NCBI GenBank assembly: GCA_020859985.1
Contig: JAJBVD010000039.1
Span: 1-64,000 of the forward strand
Length of the DNA stretch: 64,000 nucleotides
Direction: 5' to 3'
Source: Clostridiales bacterium
GTDB lineage: Bacteria; Bacillota; Clostridia; Lachnospirales; Lachnospiraceae
Shown here piece by piece: positions 53,741 through 60,911 of this stretch (within the stretch, counting starts at the first letter, position 1; each line of letters opens with the position of its first letter). The position numbers and the translations under genes are program-made. The notes below the pieces were generated by a model. The model was given only the letters and a program-made list of their open reading frames with translations, ran no database searches and had not been told where the DNA came from.

Positions 53741-53864
53741 CGATTAGGAGGCGGCTTGACGTCTCTGCGATCGAGTAGGAGACGGCTTGTCGGCTCCTAC
53801 TCGTACGCGCGAGCTGCGTCCGACGCCAGTCGGAAAAACTCCTTACGCAGCTCTGCGCATTATA
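53741..53864 (+). repeat. Family B intergenic element, copy 6, with duplicated first hairpin
   Basis: CGAGTAGGAG (53772-53781) pairs with CTCCTACTCG (53794-53803). GAGCTGCGT and ACGCAGCTC form hairpin II with inner stem CCGAC/GTCGG and loop GCCA. A 31-bp degenerate copy of hairpin I precedes it (53741-53771). TGCGCATTATAAAA leads into the adjoining terminator hairpin. Confidence 0.88.
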
Positions 53865-53899
53865 AAAGAACCCCGGTATCATCCGATATCAAGGTTCCT
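53862..53899 (-). terminator. Terminator for the GH3 gene (minus strand)
   Basis: GAACC (53868-53872) pairs with GGTTC (53893-53897), and an inner stem GGTATC/GATATC closes on ATCC. On the minus strand it is followed by TTTTATA and family B copy 6. Confidence 0.65.
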
Positions 53900-53931
53900 C
53901 TTTACAGTGTATATGAGATAATTGAGAAGAT

Positions 53932-53962
53932 ACGTAACTGTGAAAGTACTGAACAGTTACGA
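53932..53962 (+). repeat. Family A palindromic repeat, copy 5
   Basis: CGTAACTGT and ACAGTTACG arms with centre GAAAGTACTGA, 56 bp beyond the end of the GH3 gene. Confidence 0.88.
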
Positions 53963-54018
53963 AGATACTAACAATTATTGAGAATATAAGAAAACAGGAA
54001 AGTTTTCCACTGACAGCA

Positions 54019-56262
54019 CTACCATGAAAGCCCAAAATTCAGCTCGTAATAGTTACCGGCCGTATCGCGGTAAGCATAGGCCTTTCCATTTTCGTCTTTC
54101 AGTTCGTCAGGCATATACTGATCTTTATCATAGCCGGGAACGTCATTCGGTGAAATGCAGACGCCGTCTTTGTTTACTGCCAGCACCTCGTCGCCTCTGG
54201 GCAGAGTAAAGGGCAGCCTGCCTACGGGAGCGAAGCGCCCGAACATCACATCCAGAGTGGCGTCCGGATTCGTCTCAAAGCCTGCCGTCAGAGCATCCGC
54301 ACAGCGCTCCACATTGCCAACCAGCCATGCCAGATGGAAGTTGATATTGGCAATGACCTTACCGCCGTGTGCGTGGACAGCATTAGCGATATCCGTGATC
54401 TTTTTCGCTCCGGTAAGAGTAGTTTCCAGATGCGTTTCCGCCATGGGACGGCAGAAGGAATCTACATCATGTACTTCTTTCCCCTCGCAGATGTCCAGTT
54501 CCAGATAGCCCGCTGTCGCGGAGAAATATTCGCCGGAGGATGGATTTACGAACAGGAGAGCGATATCCGCCTCGTTGTAATCATCAGTCAGGGTCAGCTC
54601 AACCAGCATATCCCGCAGCGCTCTGGTAGCGGCCTCACCTGCTTCGGCGGTCTTGTGGAACGCTTCAGCATATACTTTCTTTCCGGCATATTTTTCAGCC
54701 GTCAGAGGAAGGATACCGTCATTCTTGAGCAGAACGACACTCTGATGGTGAGCGCGGTCCGCGTTGGCCAGATCCTCTTTATTTTCGCAGAGGGCAGCGG
54801 ATTTTTTCGCGTCCCGGTAGGTATTTTCAAACATACCAAGCTCGAACATTTCTGTCAGCGTTCTGGTGACTGCGCGGTCCAGACATTCGTCATTCAGCGT
54901 CACCATATCTGGCGTAAAGCCTTCGGGAAGTTCATGTGTCTCATAATATCCGTTCTTAGCGCGTTCATAAGCCTCCCGGCCATAGGCATTGTCAAAGAAG
55001 CCGGAGATCAAGTCGACGCCCGAATGATTAACCGCAAAACCTATGCGCTCCGGCTCGTCCAGCATCTCTACGCCCCATTTCATATTGTGGACAATGCCGG
55101 TATCGGAATTGACATAACCCTGAAAGCCCATTTGGCCGCGGAGAATGTCATGGATAAACACCCGGTTATAGGCAAAACCGTAGGGCTCCAGAGGGATATC
55201 CTTCCCCTCAAAATCCTGCTGCGCGGCGGATTTTTCAGCGGCAGGCTTGGAATAGTAGGGCATGATGGACGACGTATGTTTGCCGACCGCCGCAGCAAAG
55301 CCTGGCATATGATATTTTTTCAGAGAGCCGGACGTTGCGTAGACATTCCACTGACCGGCAGCATAGTGCGGATCAAAGCCGTTTTCACGAGCGCCGCCTC
55401 CCGGGAAATGCTTGGTCGTCATGGCGACGCCGTCCGCAGTCACGCCATTTTCGTTTCCCTGAATCCGCGGGATGATATGCTCCGCAATCTCGCAGATCAG
55501 ATCCGTATCCTCGCCGAATGTACCGTAGCTTCTCTGCCAGCGCGGATCGGTCATACAGTCCACCATATACATGTAACCCTTGCGCAGGTTGCAGGCCTCC
55601 CAGCTTCGGCGGATCGCCTCCGCCCACTGGTCTGCAACCTCAATACCTGCTCCTTTTACGGCTGCTGCGATGCCTAAGGTGCCGGGCCAGGTGGGGAATA
55701 CGCCTCCCGCGTCGTTCATACCAAAGACTGCCTCCCCGTTCTCATTACGGGAATTCGAGGCAGCCTGAACCGGTACGAAGCGCTCGCATTCCTCCGCTAC
55801 TGCCTGAAGCTGGTTCAGATAATCGGTAAGATCCTCCGGTGTGGCATTTTCACGGAGAATGGTATGACGGGCAAACCACTCTTTGATCAGAGTGGAGGTG
55901 CCGGGCAGATGCATCTCTCCGAAGATAAGCTTTGTGAAAACTTCTCCTTCATCCAGTATGCCGGATTCATCCGGAGTGACGACATGATCCTTGAACGTCG
56001 GGTTCGGATATTTTTGCCCCATACGCCAGTCTGAGATAAACAGCTGCCCGATCTTCTCATCGACAGTCATCTGTTTGACATATGCCGCGGCGCGCTGTGC
56101 GGCCGGAAGCCGCCAGTCGTTGACTTCCGATACCGTGCCGGAGCCGTCGATATCTTTAAAATACAGACCGTCTGCTTCGATAACGGGACGCGTCATGGTG
56201 GTGATGACGGGGCCGTTAGGGTTTGCCCAGGTTTTGAAATGATCACTTGCCTTTTTTGCCAT
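54019..56262 (-). CDS. Glycoside hydrolase family 3 protein
   Basis: A 747-aa family 3 glycosidase with no signal peptide, so cytosolic. The N-terminal barrel has RLPAAQRAAAYVKQMTVDEKIGQLF, GSYGTFGEDTDLI-like RSYGTFGEDTDLICEIA, KHFPGGGARENG, and QGYVNSDTGIVHNMKWGVE, where the Asp of NSDTG is the expected nucleophile. The second domain includes SVVLLKNDGILPL and a later ANINFHLAWL; VGRLPFTLPRGDE is near the C-terminus. Substrate is likely a beta-linked glucoside or xyloside oligomer but cannot be set. AAAGGAGG precedes the ATG. Confidence 0.9.
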   Translation of the reverse strand: MAKKASDHFKTWANPNGPVITTMTRPVIEADGLYFKDIDGSGTVSEVNDWRLPAAQRAAAYVKQMTVDEKIGQLFISDWRMGQKYPNPTFKDHVVTPDESGILDEGEVFTKLIFGEMHLPGTSTLIKEWFARHTILRENATPEDLTDYLNQLQAVAEECERFVPVQAASNSRNENGEAVFGMNDAGGVFPTWPGTLGIAAAVKGAGIEVADQWAEAIRRSWEACNLRKGYMYMVDCMTDPRWQRSYGTFGEDTDLICEIAEHIIPRIQGNENGVTADGVAMTTKHFPGGGARENGFDPHYAAGQWNVYATSGSLKKYHMPGFAAAVGKHTSSIMPYYSKPAAEKSAAQQDFEGKDIPLEPYGFAYNRVFIHDILRGQMGFQGYVNSDTGIVHNMKWGVEMLDEPERIGFAVNHSGVDLISGFFDNAYGREAYERAKNGYYETHELPEGFTPDMVTLNDECLDRAVTRTLTEMFELGMFENTYRDAKKSAALCENKEDLANADRAHHQSVVLLKNDGILPLTAEKYAGKKVYAEAFHKTAEAGEAATRALRDMLVELTLTDDYNEADIALLFVNPSSGEYFSATAGYLELDICEGKEVHDVDSFCRPMAETHLETTLTGAKKITDIANAVHAHGGKVIANINFHLAWLVGNVERCADALTAGFETNPDATLDVMFGRFAPVGRLPFTLPRGDEVLAVNKDGVCISPNDVPGYDKDQYMPDELKDENGKAYAYRDTAGNYYELNFGLSW

Positions 56263-56557
56263 GGTGTGGAACCTCCTTTACTTTCCGGAAATGTGGTTGA
56301 TCGCAGATCAGGTAACCGCTTCCTGTTTTTACAAATTTCGTTACTGTTTATTGTAACAGAAAGCAGTAGAAAAACAAACTATTTTCATGAAAGATACCGG
56401 CAAATCTGTGCTGCAGTATTGAAAAATAATGGAAATGCTGTATATTTGTAACTGTAAAAGACCGAACGGTTACAAATATTTAAGATAAGTATTGATATAG
56501 GTTTAATATAAGATAGATTAACAAATATAAAAAAGACCAGAAGGAGCAGTATTTCCC
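56263..56557. other. Divergent region between GH3 and GH125 genes
   Basis: About 295 bp, AT-rich, holding promoters for both glycosidase genes. It has a GTTAC/GTAAC palindrome (about 56340-56360) that looks like a shortened family A derivative, and a family A copy at 56445. No clear -35/-10 pair stands out and no gene is seen. Confidence 0.45.
56445..56476 (+). repeat. Family A palindromic repeat, copy 6
   Basis: TTTGTAACTGT and ACGGTTACAAA arms around a centre AAAAGACCGA. The outer bases differ from consensus but pair with each other, so the stem is kept. Confidence 0.8.
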
Positions 56558-57877
56558 ATGCATAAGGATTCGATATCAGAAGAAAAATTGAGTGAATTAC
56601 CCTCTGTGAAGCGGCTGATTTCTGCGGTAAAAAAGCAGCTGGAAGAAGAAGGACTGGAGGTTGGACAGACATTTGAAAACTGCTTTAAAAGTACGCTGGA
56701 TACAACCATCCGACGGGAAGAGGATGGGACGACCTTTATCATCACCGGCGATATTCCGGCGATGTGGCTGCGGGATTCGGCCTGTCAGGTAAGGCCGTAT
56801 CTGCTCCTTTCAGGAGAAGATGAAACGATTGCCGACATGCTGGAAGGTCTGATCCGGCGGCAGATTCGATGTATTCAGACCGACCCTTACGCGAACGCGT
56901 TCAACGAAACAGCAAACGGGAAGGGCTGGCAGGACGACAGGACGGATATGAAGCCGGAGGTGTGGGAGAGAAAGTTTGAAATCGACTCACTGTGTTATCC
57001 CGTTCAGCTGGCATGGCTGTTCTGGAAATACAGCGGCAGGACCTCTCATTTTACGGAAGAATTTCTGAGAGCCGCAAAGACAATCCTGCGGGTGTTCCGG
57101 ACAGAACAGGACCATGAAAATCGGTCGGACTACCGTTTTGAACGGAGCGGCTGCGTCTATACCGATACCCTTTCAAGAGATGGGAAGGGCGCGCTGGTAA
57201 AACCAAATACCGGCCTGATCTGGTCCGGTTTCCGGCCAAGTGATGACGCCTGTGTTTACGGATATCTGATTCCGTCCAATATGTTTGCGGCTGTGATTCT
57301 GGAATATCTGGCGGAGATCGCGGATTCCGTGTATCAGGATGCGCAGCTGGCCTCCGAAGCAGCGGCTTTCGCAAAAGAGCTGCGGGCTGCGATTGAGAGG
57401 GAGGCTGTCGTACCGATGGGAGATAAGCTGGAGCCTTTTTACGCGTATGAGGTCGATGGATATGGACAGTATTTGATCATGGATGACGCGAACATCCCCA
57501 GCCTATTATCCATCCCGTATCTGGGATACTGTCCGGCGGACGATCCTATGTATCAGAATACAAAGAAGGTCATCCTAAGCGAAGTCAACCCTTATTATTT
57601 TAAAAGCCGCCGTCTGGAAGGAATCGGAAGTATCCATATGCCGGGAGCAAAAGTCTGGCATCTGGCTATGGGAATGAAGGGGCTGGCCGCAAAAGATCGG
57701 AACGAAAAGAGAAAAATGATCCTGGCAATGGCTGATACCGACGCGGGCACCGGCTATATGCATGAGAGTATTGACGTGGATGATCCACAGATATTTAGCC
57801 GTCCGTGGTTCGGCTGGGCAAATGCCATCTTTGCGGAGCTGGTGCTGGATTACTGCGGCTATCCTGTCAGAAAATAA
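56558..57877 (+). CDS. Glycoside hydrolase family 125 (exo-alpha-1,6-mannosidase)
   Basis: A 439-aa metal-independent alpha-mannosidase of GH125. Signatures are [38 protein letters not shown], and [18 protein letters not shown], with [26 protein letters not shown] in the middle and [24 protein letters not shown] at the end. It trims alpha-1,6-mannose from N-glycan-type structures. There is no signal peptide, so it acts on imported oligosaccharides. It is divergent from GH3; both may serve host-glycan use. AGAAGGAG precedes the ATG. Confidence 0.93.
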   Translation: MHKDSISEEKLSELPSVKRLISAVKKQLEEEGLEVGQTFENCFKSTLDTTIRREEDGTTFIITGDIPAMWLRDSACQVRPYLLLSGEDETIADMLEGLIRRQIRCIQTDPYANAFNETANGKGWQDDRTDMKPEVWERKFEIDSLCYPVQLAWLFWKYSGRTSHFTEEFLRAAKTILRVFRTEQDHENRSDYRFERSGCVYTDTLSRDGKGALVKPNTGLIWSGFRPSDDACVYGYLIPSNMFAAVILEYLAEIADSVYQDAQLASEAAAFAKELRAAIEREAVVPMGDKLEPFYAYEVDGYGQYLIMDDANIPSLLSIPYLGYCPADDPMYQNTKKVILSEVNPYYFKSRRLEGIGSIHMPGAKVWHLAMGMKGLAAKDRNEKRKMILAMADTDAGTGYMHESIDVDDPQIFSRPWFGWANAIFAELVLDYCGYPVRK

Positions 57878-57915
57878 ATTCCAGTTGAAGTAGTAACGAT
57901 CCGAAATCGAATAGT

Positions 57916-57971
57916 AATCCTCGTGAAGAGATATGGGAATCCATATGATTCATGAGGATTCTTTCTATTTT
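57916..57971 (+). terminator. Long terminator after GH125
   Basis: A 12-bp outer stem (AATCCTCGTGAA at 57916-57927 with TTCATGAGGATT at 57949-57960) carries an inner 6-bp hairpin ATATGG/CCATAT and is followed by CTTTCTATTTT. Confidence 0.85.
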
Positions 57972-57991
57972 GAATATTTTCTAAATACCGC

Positions 57992-58044
57992 TTGACATAG
58001 ATCTGCGCTTATGATATACAGTATTTAGAAAAAAATCTAAATAC
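57992..58044 (+). promoter_or_regulatory. Promoter and palindromic operator of the sdpRI-like operon
   Basis: A consensus TTGACA (57992-57997), 17-bp spacer and TATACA (58015-58020) are followed directly by a perfect palindrome, GTATTTAGA-N6-TCTAAATAC (58021-58044), over the transcription start. A second CTAAATAC half-site lies at 57981-57988, before the -35. This is a textbook position for autorepression by the ArsR-family protein. Confidence 0.88.
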
Positions 58045-58059
58045 TATGAATAGGAGCTG

Positions 58060-58404
58060 ATGCTTTTGAGCTTTGCGGAGACGTTTAAGGCTTTGTCAGA
58101 CCCTGTGCGGCGGGACATACTGGAATTATTAAAAAAGAAAAGCCTGTCCGCTGGGGAAATCGGGAGCCATTTTGACATGACCGGTGCAACCATCTCGTAC
58201 CACCTGAGCATTTTAAAAAAAGCCGGACTGGTCGAGGAGACCCGTGTCAAAAACTATATTTATTATGAACTGAACACCTCTGTTCTGGAGGAGATTATGG
58301 TCTGGTTGGCAGATTTACAGGGATATTCCTCTGCTAATAGAAAGACAGAAGTCCTTCGCAGCGACACACAGCAGAATTTGTCTCCAAAAAACGAGGATGC
58401 GTAG
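58060..58404 (+). CDS. sdpR: ArsR-family repressor, SdpR-like
   Basis: A 114-aa winged-helix repressor. It begins SFAETFKALSDPVRRDILELLKKKSLSAGEIGSHF, with the recognition region MTGATISYHLSILKKAGLVEETR, and has no metal-binding Cys motif, as in SdpR. The start may be ATG 58060 or TTG 58066; TTG gives better spacing from AGGAG and matches SdpR-type starts. It overlaps the frame upstream of the SdpI-like gene and most probably represses its own operon through the palindrome at 58021-58044. Confidence 0.85.
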   Translation: MLLSFAETFKALSDPVRRDILELLKKKSLSAGEIGSHFDMTGATISYHLSILKKAGLVEETRVKNYIYYELNTSVLEEIMVWLADLQGYSSANRKTEVLRSDTQQNLSPKNEDA

Positions 58405-58423
58405 AAAGAGGGAGAATAGAAAA

Positions 58424-59056
58424 ATGTTGAAACAATATCGTAATAGAATCCTGATAACAAGTATTGTGATCCTGCTGCCGGTTTTGATTGGCCTGATTAA
58501 CTGGAACGTGCTGCCGCTGAACATGCCGACCCATTTTGGCTTTGACGGCGAGGCGAATGGATGGAGCAACAAATATTTTGCAGTCTTTGGCATCCCGTGC
58601 TTTGTGCTTGTCATGCATATAATCTGCGTGTTCGCAACGCTCTTTGATCCCAAAAAGCAGGAAATCAATGACAAATTACTTTCACTTTTATTCTGGATAT
58701 GCCCGGCGACCAGCTGGTTCTGTGCTGCGCTCATTTACAGCAGCGCACTGGGAATCGCCATCGATGAGATGATCGTCGTGGATCTTTTTATGGCCGCATT
58801 CTGTATTGGCATTGGCAATTATCTGCCGAAATGCAGGCAGAATTATACGGTGGGAGTCAAGCTCCCCTGGACTCTGGCGGACGCAGAAAACTGGAACAAG
58901 ACCAATCGGCTTGCAGGCTGGCTTTTTGTAGCTGACGGTTTTCTGTGGCTTATTTCTGTTTTTACCGGATATGTTGCTGTGCCTTTGGCAGGAATCTTTC
59001 TGGCGGCTGTCATTTCGACGGTGTACTCGCTGGTGATCTATCTGAGGAAAAAATAA
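58424..59056 (+). CDS. sdpI: SdpI-family membrane protein (DUF1648)
   Basis: About 210 aa with six hydrophobic helices. The DUF1648 mark is LPLNMPTHFGFDGEANGWSNKYFAVFGIP, and the SdpI-type C-terminal part has GNYLPKCRQNYTVGVKLPWTLADAENWNKTNRLAG. In Bacillus subtilis SdpI is the immunity protein against the SdpC toxin and also sequesters SdpR. No sdpC-like gene is present here. I chose ATG 58424 because AGAGGGAGAA precedes it; the ATG inside the sdpR end has no such site. Confidence 0.88.
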   Translation: MLKQYRNRILITSIVILLPVLIGLINWNVLPLNMPTHFGFDGEANGWSNKYFAVFGIPCFVLVMHIICVFATLFDPKKQEINDKLLSLLFWICPATSWFCAALIYSSALGIAIDEMIVVDLFMAAFCIGIGNYLPKCRQNYTVGVKLPWTLADAENWNKTNRLAGWLFVADGFLWLISVFTGYVAVPLAGIFLAAVISTVYSLVIYLRKK

Positions 59057-59073
59057 CGAAATAATGAGAATTG

Positions 59074-59112
59074 GCGGTTTCCGAAACTACTCCGGTTACC
59101 GCTTTTTCTTTT
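59074..59112 (+). terminator. Terminator after the sdpI-like gene
   Basis: GCGGT (59074-59078) and ACCGC (59098-59102) plus an inner CCG/CGG stem, followed by TTTTTCTTTT. Confidence 0.75.
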
Positions 59113-59123
59113 CGAAATCAGCC

Positions 59124-59152
59124 TTGCATTTTCCTTTTCCTTCTTATATACT
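59124..59152 (+). promoter_or_regulatory. Promoter for the MNT/HEPN pair
   Basis: TTGCAT (59124-59129) and TATACT (59147-59152) are 17 bp apart, 30 bp before the first gene. Confidence 0.7.
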
Positions 59153-59182
59153 GAAACCAATCCTGACGGAAGGAGGCGGCGT

Positions 59183-59551
59183 ATGTGTAAAATGGTTGAA
59201 ATATCAACAAATCATGGAGAAAAATGTAAAGTAGCTGACATAAAAAAAGATTATGTCCTCAATATTATCCAAAACGCTCCTAAATGTCAGGCGATACAAG
59301 AAATCATTCTGTTTGGCTCGACAACCGAAGAACGATGCACAGAAGATTCCGATATTGATATCGCCATATTTGGTGACAAAACGGAGTATCAGATGTTTTC
59401 ATCTAACAGTTATCGTCATTTTACTGATGCTGTATATAAATATGGAGATTTTCAGGATTATGATATTTTATATTTTCGATACACAAAACTGCCAAAAGCA
59501 GATATTTTAACGGATATTAAAAAAGGAATTTGTATTTATAAGCGAAAATAA
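59183..59551 (+). CDS. MNT-type nucleotidyltransferase
   Basis: A 122-aa minimal nucleotidyltransferase. The active site is ILFGSTTEERCTEDSDIDIAIFG, with the GS pair and the DxD metal ligands. In HEPN/MNT systems the MNT protein is the antitoxin or a modifying partner of HEPN; some AMPylate the HEPN toxin. The gene is rich in A and T with codons such as AAA, ATA and TTA, unlike its neighbours, which suggests recent transfer. GGAGG precedes the ATG. The HEPN gene follows after 11 bp. Confidence 0.85.
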   Translation: MCKMVEISTNHGEKCKVADIKKDYVLNIIQNAPKCQAIQEIILFGSTTEERCTEDSDIDIAIFGDKTEYQMFSSNSYRHFTDAVYKYGDFQDYDILYFRYTKLPKADILTDIKKGICIYKRK

Positions 59552-59562
59552 GGAGATTTTCG

Positions 59563-59970
59563 ATGGCTGAGATTTCATCTGGATTAATTTATGCTGATAT
59601 ATTAACGGCCAGACAGGCGCTGGCAACATATAAAGAGAATCCTCGAATAAAAGACATCAAAAATATAGCCGCTTATCATCTGCAGCAGGCAGCAGAAAAA
59701 ATGATAAAGGCACAGATTTATCGATCAGGACACCCATATAAAGACAGAGAGATGTATACTCATAATCTTGCTCTTTTGATTGCATATACAGAGCGCAATA
59801 ACATTGCCGTATACATACCTGAACATATTCGAAAAAACAGCCATATTATTACCGGGTGGGAGGCCGGAAGTCGTTATGACATACATTTTTCTGTACGAAT
59901 CGATACTTTGGAAAAATGTCTTGAAGTTATAGAAGAGTGGTATAAATCAATTTGTCGTAAACTTAAGTAA
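59563..59970 (+). CDS. HEPN-domain protein
   Basis: A 135-aa all-helical HEPN protein. The core IAAYHLQQAAEKMIKAQIYRSG and a THNLALLIAY helix are typical of the family, and GSRYDIHFSVRIDTLEKCLEVIEEW is the last part. A classical RNase motif Rx4-6H is not evident; only RKNSH and RYDIH are present. It may therefore be a non-ribonuclease variant. It is the second gene of the pair and is AT-rich like its partner. AAGGAG precedes the ATG. Confidence 0.82.
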   Translation: MAEISSGLIYADILTARQALATYKENPRIKDIKNIAAYHLQQAAEKMIKAQIYRSGHPYKDREMYTHNLALLIAYTERNNIAVYIPEHIRKNSHIITGWEAGSRYDIHFSVRIDTLEKCLEVIEEWYKSICRKLK

Positions 59971-59977
59971 TAACATG

Positions 59978-60010
59978 AAACAGTCGTCTAAACATGGCGG
60001 CTGTTTTTAT
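59978..60010 (+). terminator. Terminator after the HEPN gene
   Basis: AAACAGTCG (59978-59986) pairs with CGGCTGTTT (59998-60006), followed by TTAT. Confidence 0.8.
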
Positions 60011-60030
60011 TTGAAAGATCCTTTTAATAT

Positions 60031-60046
60031 TTACAATTTGGTTACA
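60031..60046 (+). promoter_or_regulatory. Tandem TTACA operator upstream of the response regulator
   Basis: TTACA-ATTTGG-TTACA is a direct repeat with an 11-bp period, the arrangement bound by OmpR/PhoB-family dimers. A perfect TATAAT lies at 60083-60088, about 40 bp downstream. The same 16-bp block occurs at 63659-63674. Confidence 0.75.
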
Positions 60047-60132
60047 TTTCATCCATTGAAAAACAGGCTCGTACATATTAATATAATTGAATTAATAGTT
60101 CATAAAACTGATAAACAGGGGAAGCGTGTGGT

Positions 60133-60810
60133 GTGAATATGAAAGAAAGAATACTGGTCATTGAGGATTCTGCAGCAATCAATGAACTGATCTGCATCAA
60201 CCTGGAGACAGCGGGGTATGAGCCGATGCCATTTTGGGACGGCGATGCTGTCAGTGCCTGGCTTCATGACAAGAAGCGTCCATGGATCGATCTGGCTCTT
60301 CTTGATATAATGCTTCCGGGAAAAGATGGTTTCGCGCTGTTGCCGGAGCTGCGTGCGTTGGGGATCCCGGTGATCTTTCTGACGGCAAAGGACGACCTGA
60401 ACAGTAAGATTCATGGCTTAAAAGACGGGGCGGAGGATTATATCGTCAAGCCGTTTGAAATGCTGGAGCTGCTTGTACGTGTGGAAAAGGTGCTGACACG
60501 CTACCGAAAGGGATCTGAAGTCTTTGCGGTGCGGGATGTCGAGATCTTTCCTGAGGAACGGCGTGTGACGAAGGCAGGGAAAGAGATTTCTCTGAAGCCA
60601 ATGGAATTCGACTGTCTGCTGCAGCTTGTAAAATATAAAAACATTGCTCTCAGCCGTGAGCAGCTGCTCAATGCGCTTTGGGGTGTGGACTTTGACGGCG
60701 AGACACGCACGATTGATGTGCATATTGCGAGGCTGCGGAAAAAACTGGAGTTTCAGGATGTCATCCAGACTGTACCCCGCATCGGCTACCGACTGAATAC
60801 ATGTCCATGA
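60133..60810 (+). CDS. OmpR/PhoB-family response regulator
   Basis: A 225-aa regulator. The receiver domain has the acidic pair in LVIEDS, the phospho-acceptor Asp in LALLDIMLPGKDGF, and the conserved Thr/Lys in FLTAKDD and DYIVKPFEMLELL. The winged-helix output domain has EERRVTKAGKEISLKPMEFDCL and RTIDVHIARLRKKLE. The start is GTG 60133 with AGGGG upstream; ATG 60139 is the alternative. It probably binds the TTACA repeat before its own gene. A perfect hairpin overlaps its stop codon. Confidence 0.92.
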   Translation: MNMKERILVIEDSAAINELICINLETAGYEPMPFWDGDAVSAWLHDKKRPWIDLALLDIMLPGKDGFALLPELRALGIPVIFLTAKDDLNSKIHGLKDGAEDYIVKPFEMLELLVRVEKVLTRYRKGSEVFAVRDVEIFPEERRVTKAGKEISLKPMEFDCLLQLVKYKNIALSREQLLNALWGVDFDGETRTIDVHIARLRKKLEFQDVIQTVPRIGYRLNTCP

Positions 60811-60831
60811 TTTGTGAAGCAAATCATGGAC
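60803..60831 (+). repeat. Perfect hairpin over the response-regulator stop codon
   Basis: GTCCATGATTTG (60803-60814) and CAAATCATGGAC (60820-60831) form a 12-bp stem with loop TGAAG. It includes the TGA stop codon and lacks a T-tract, so it is not a standard terminator. Confidence 0.8.
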
Positions 60832-60838
60832 GAAGGAC

Positions 60839-60877
60839 GAGCCATCGAGCAAAGCTCGATTTCATAATGGCGAAGCT
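60839..60877 (+). repeat. Family C nested hairpin, copy 1
   Basis: GAGCCAT and ATGGC arms enclose a CGAG/CTCG hairpin and an ATTTC spacer. It lies between the response regulator and sensor kinase genes and resembles the copy at 63757. Confidence 0.7.
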
Positions 60878-60911
60878 TTTCATATATGTCCGTGAGTAAG
60901 GAGGCTGATAC

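Larger units (their letters stand above)
53663..54018. other. Gap of about 350 bp filled by repeats
   Basis: No gene is visible. The gap holds a degenerate tandem copy of the family B first hairpin (53741-53771), family B copy 6, the GH3 terminator hairpin and family A copy 5. The open frame across it is rich in Arg and Ser and simply reads through these elements. Confidence 0.75.

Noticed and set aside
53702-53971. 89-codon frame in the gap before GH3
   Set aside because: It reads through family B and A repeats, which explains its Arg/Ser-rich composition.
59563-59970. Calling the HEPN protein an RNase toxin
   Set aside because: The Rx4-6H catalytic motif is not clearly present, so the nuclease label is withheld.
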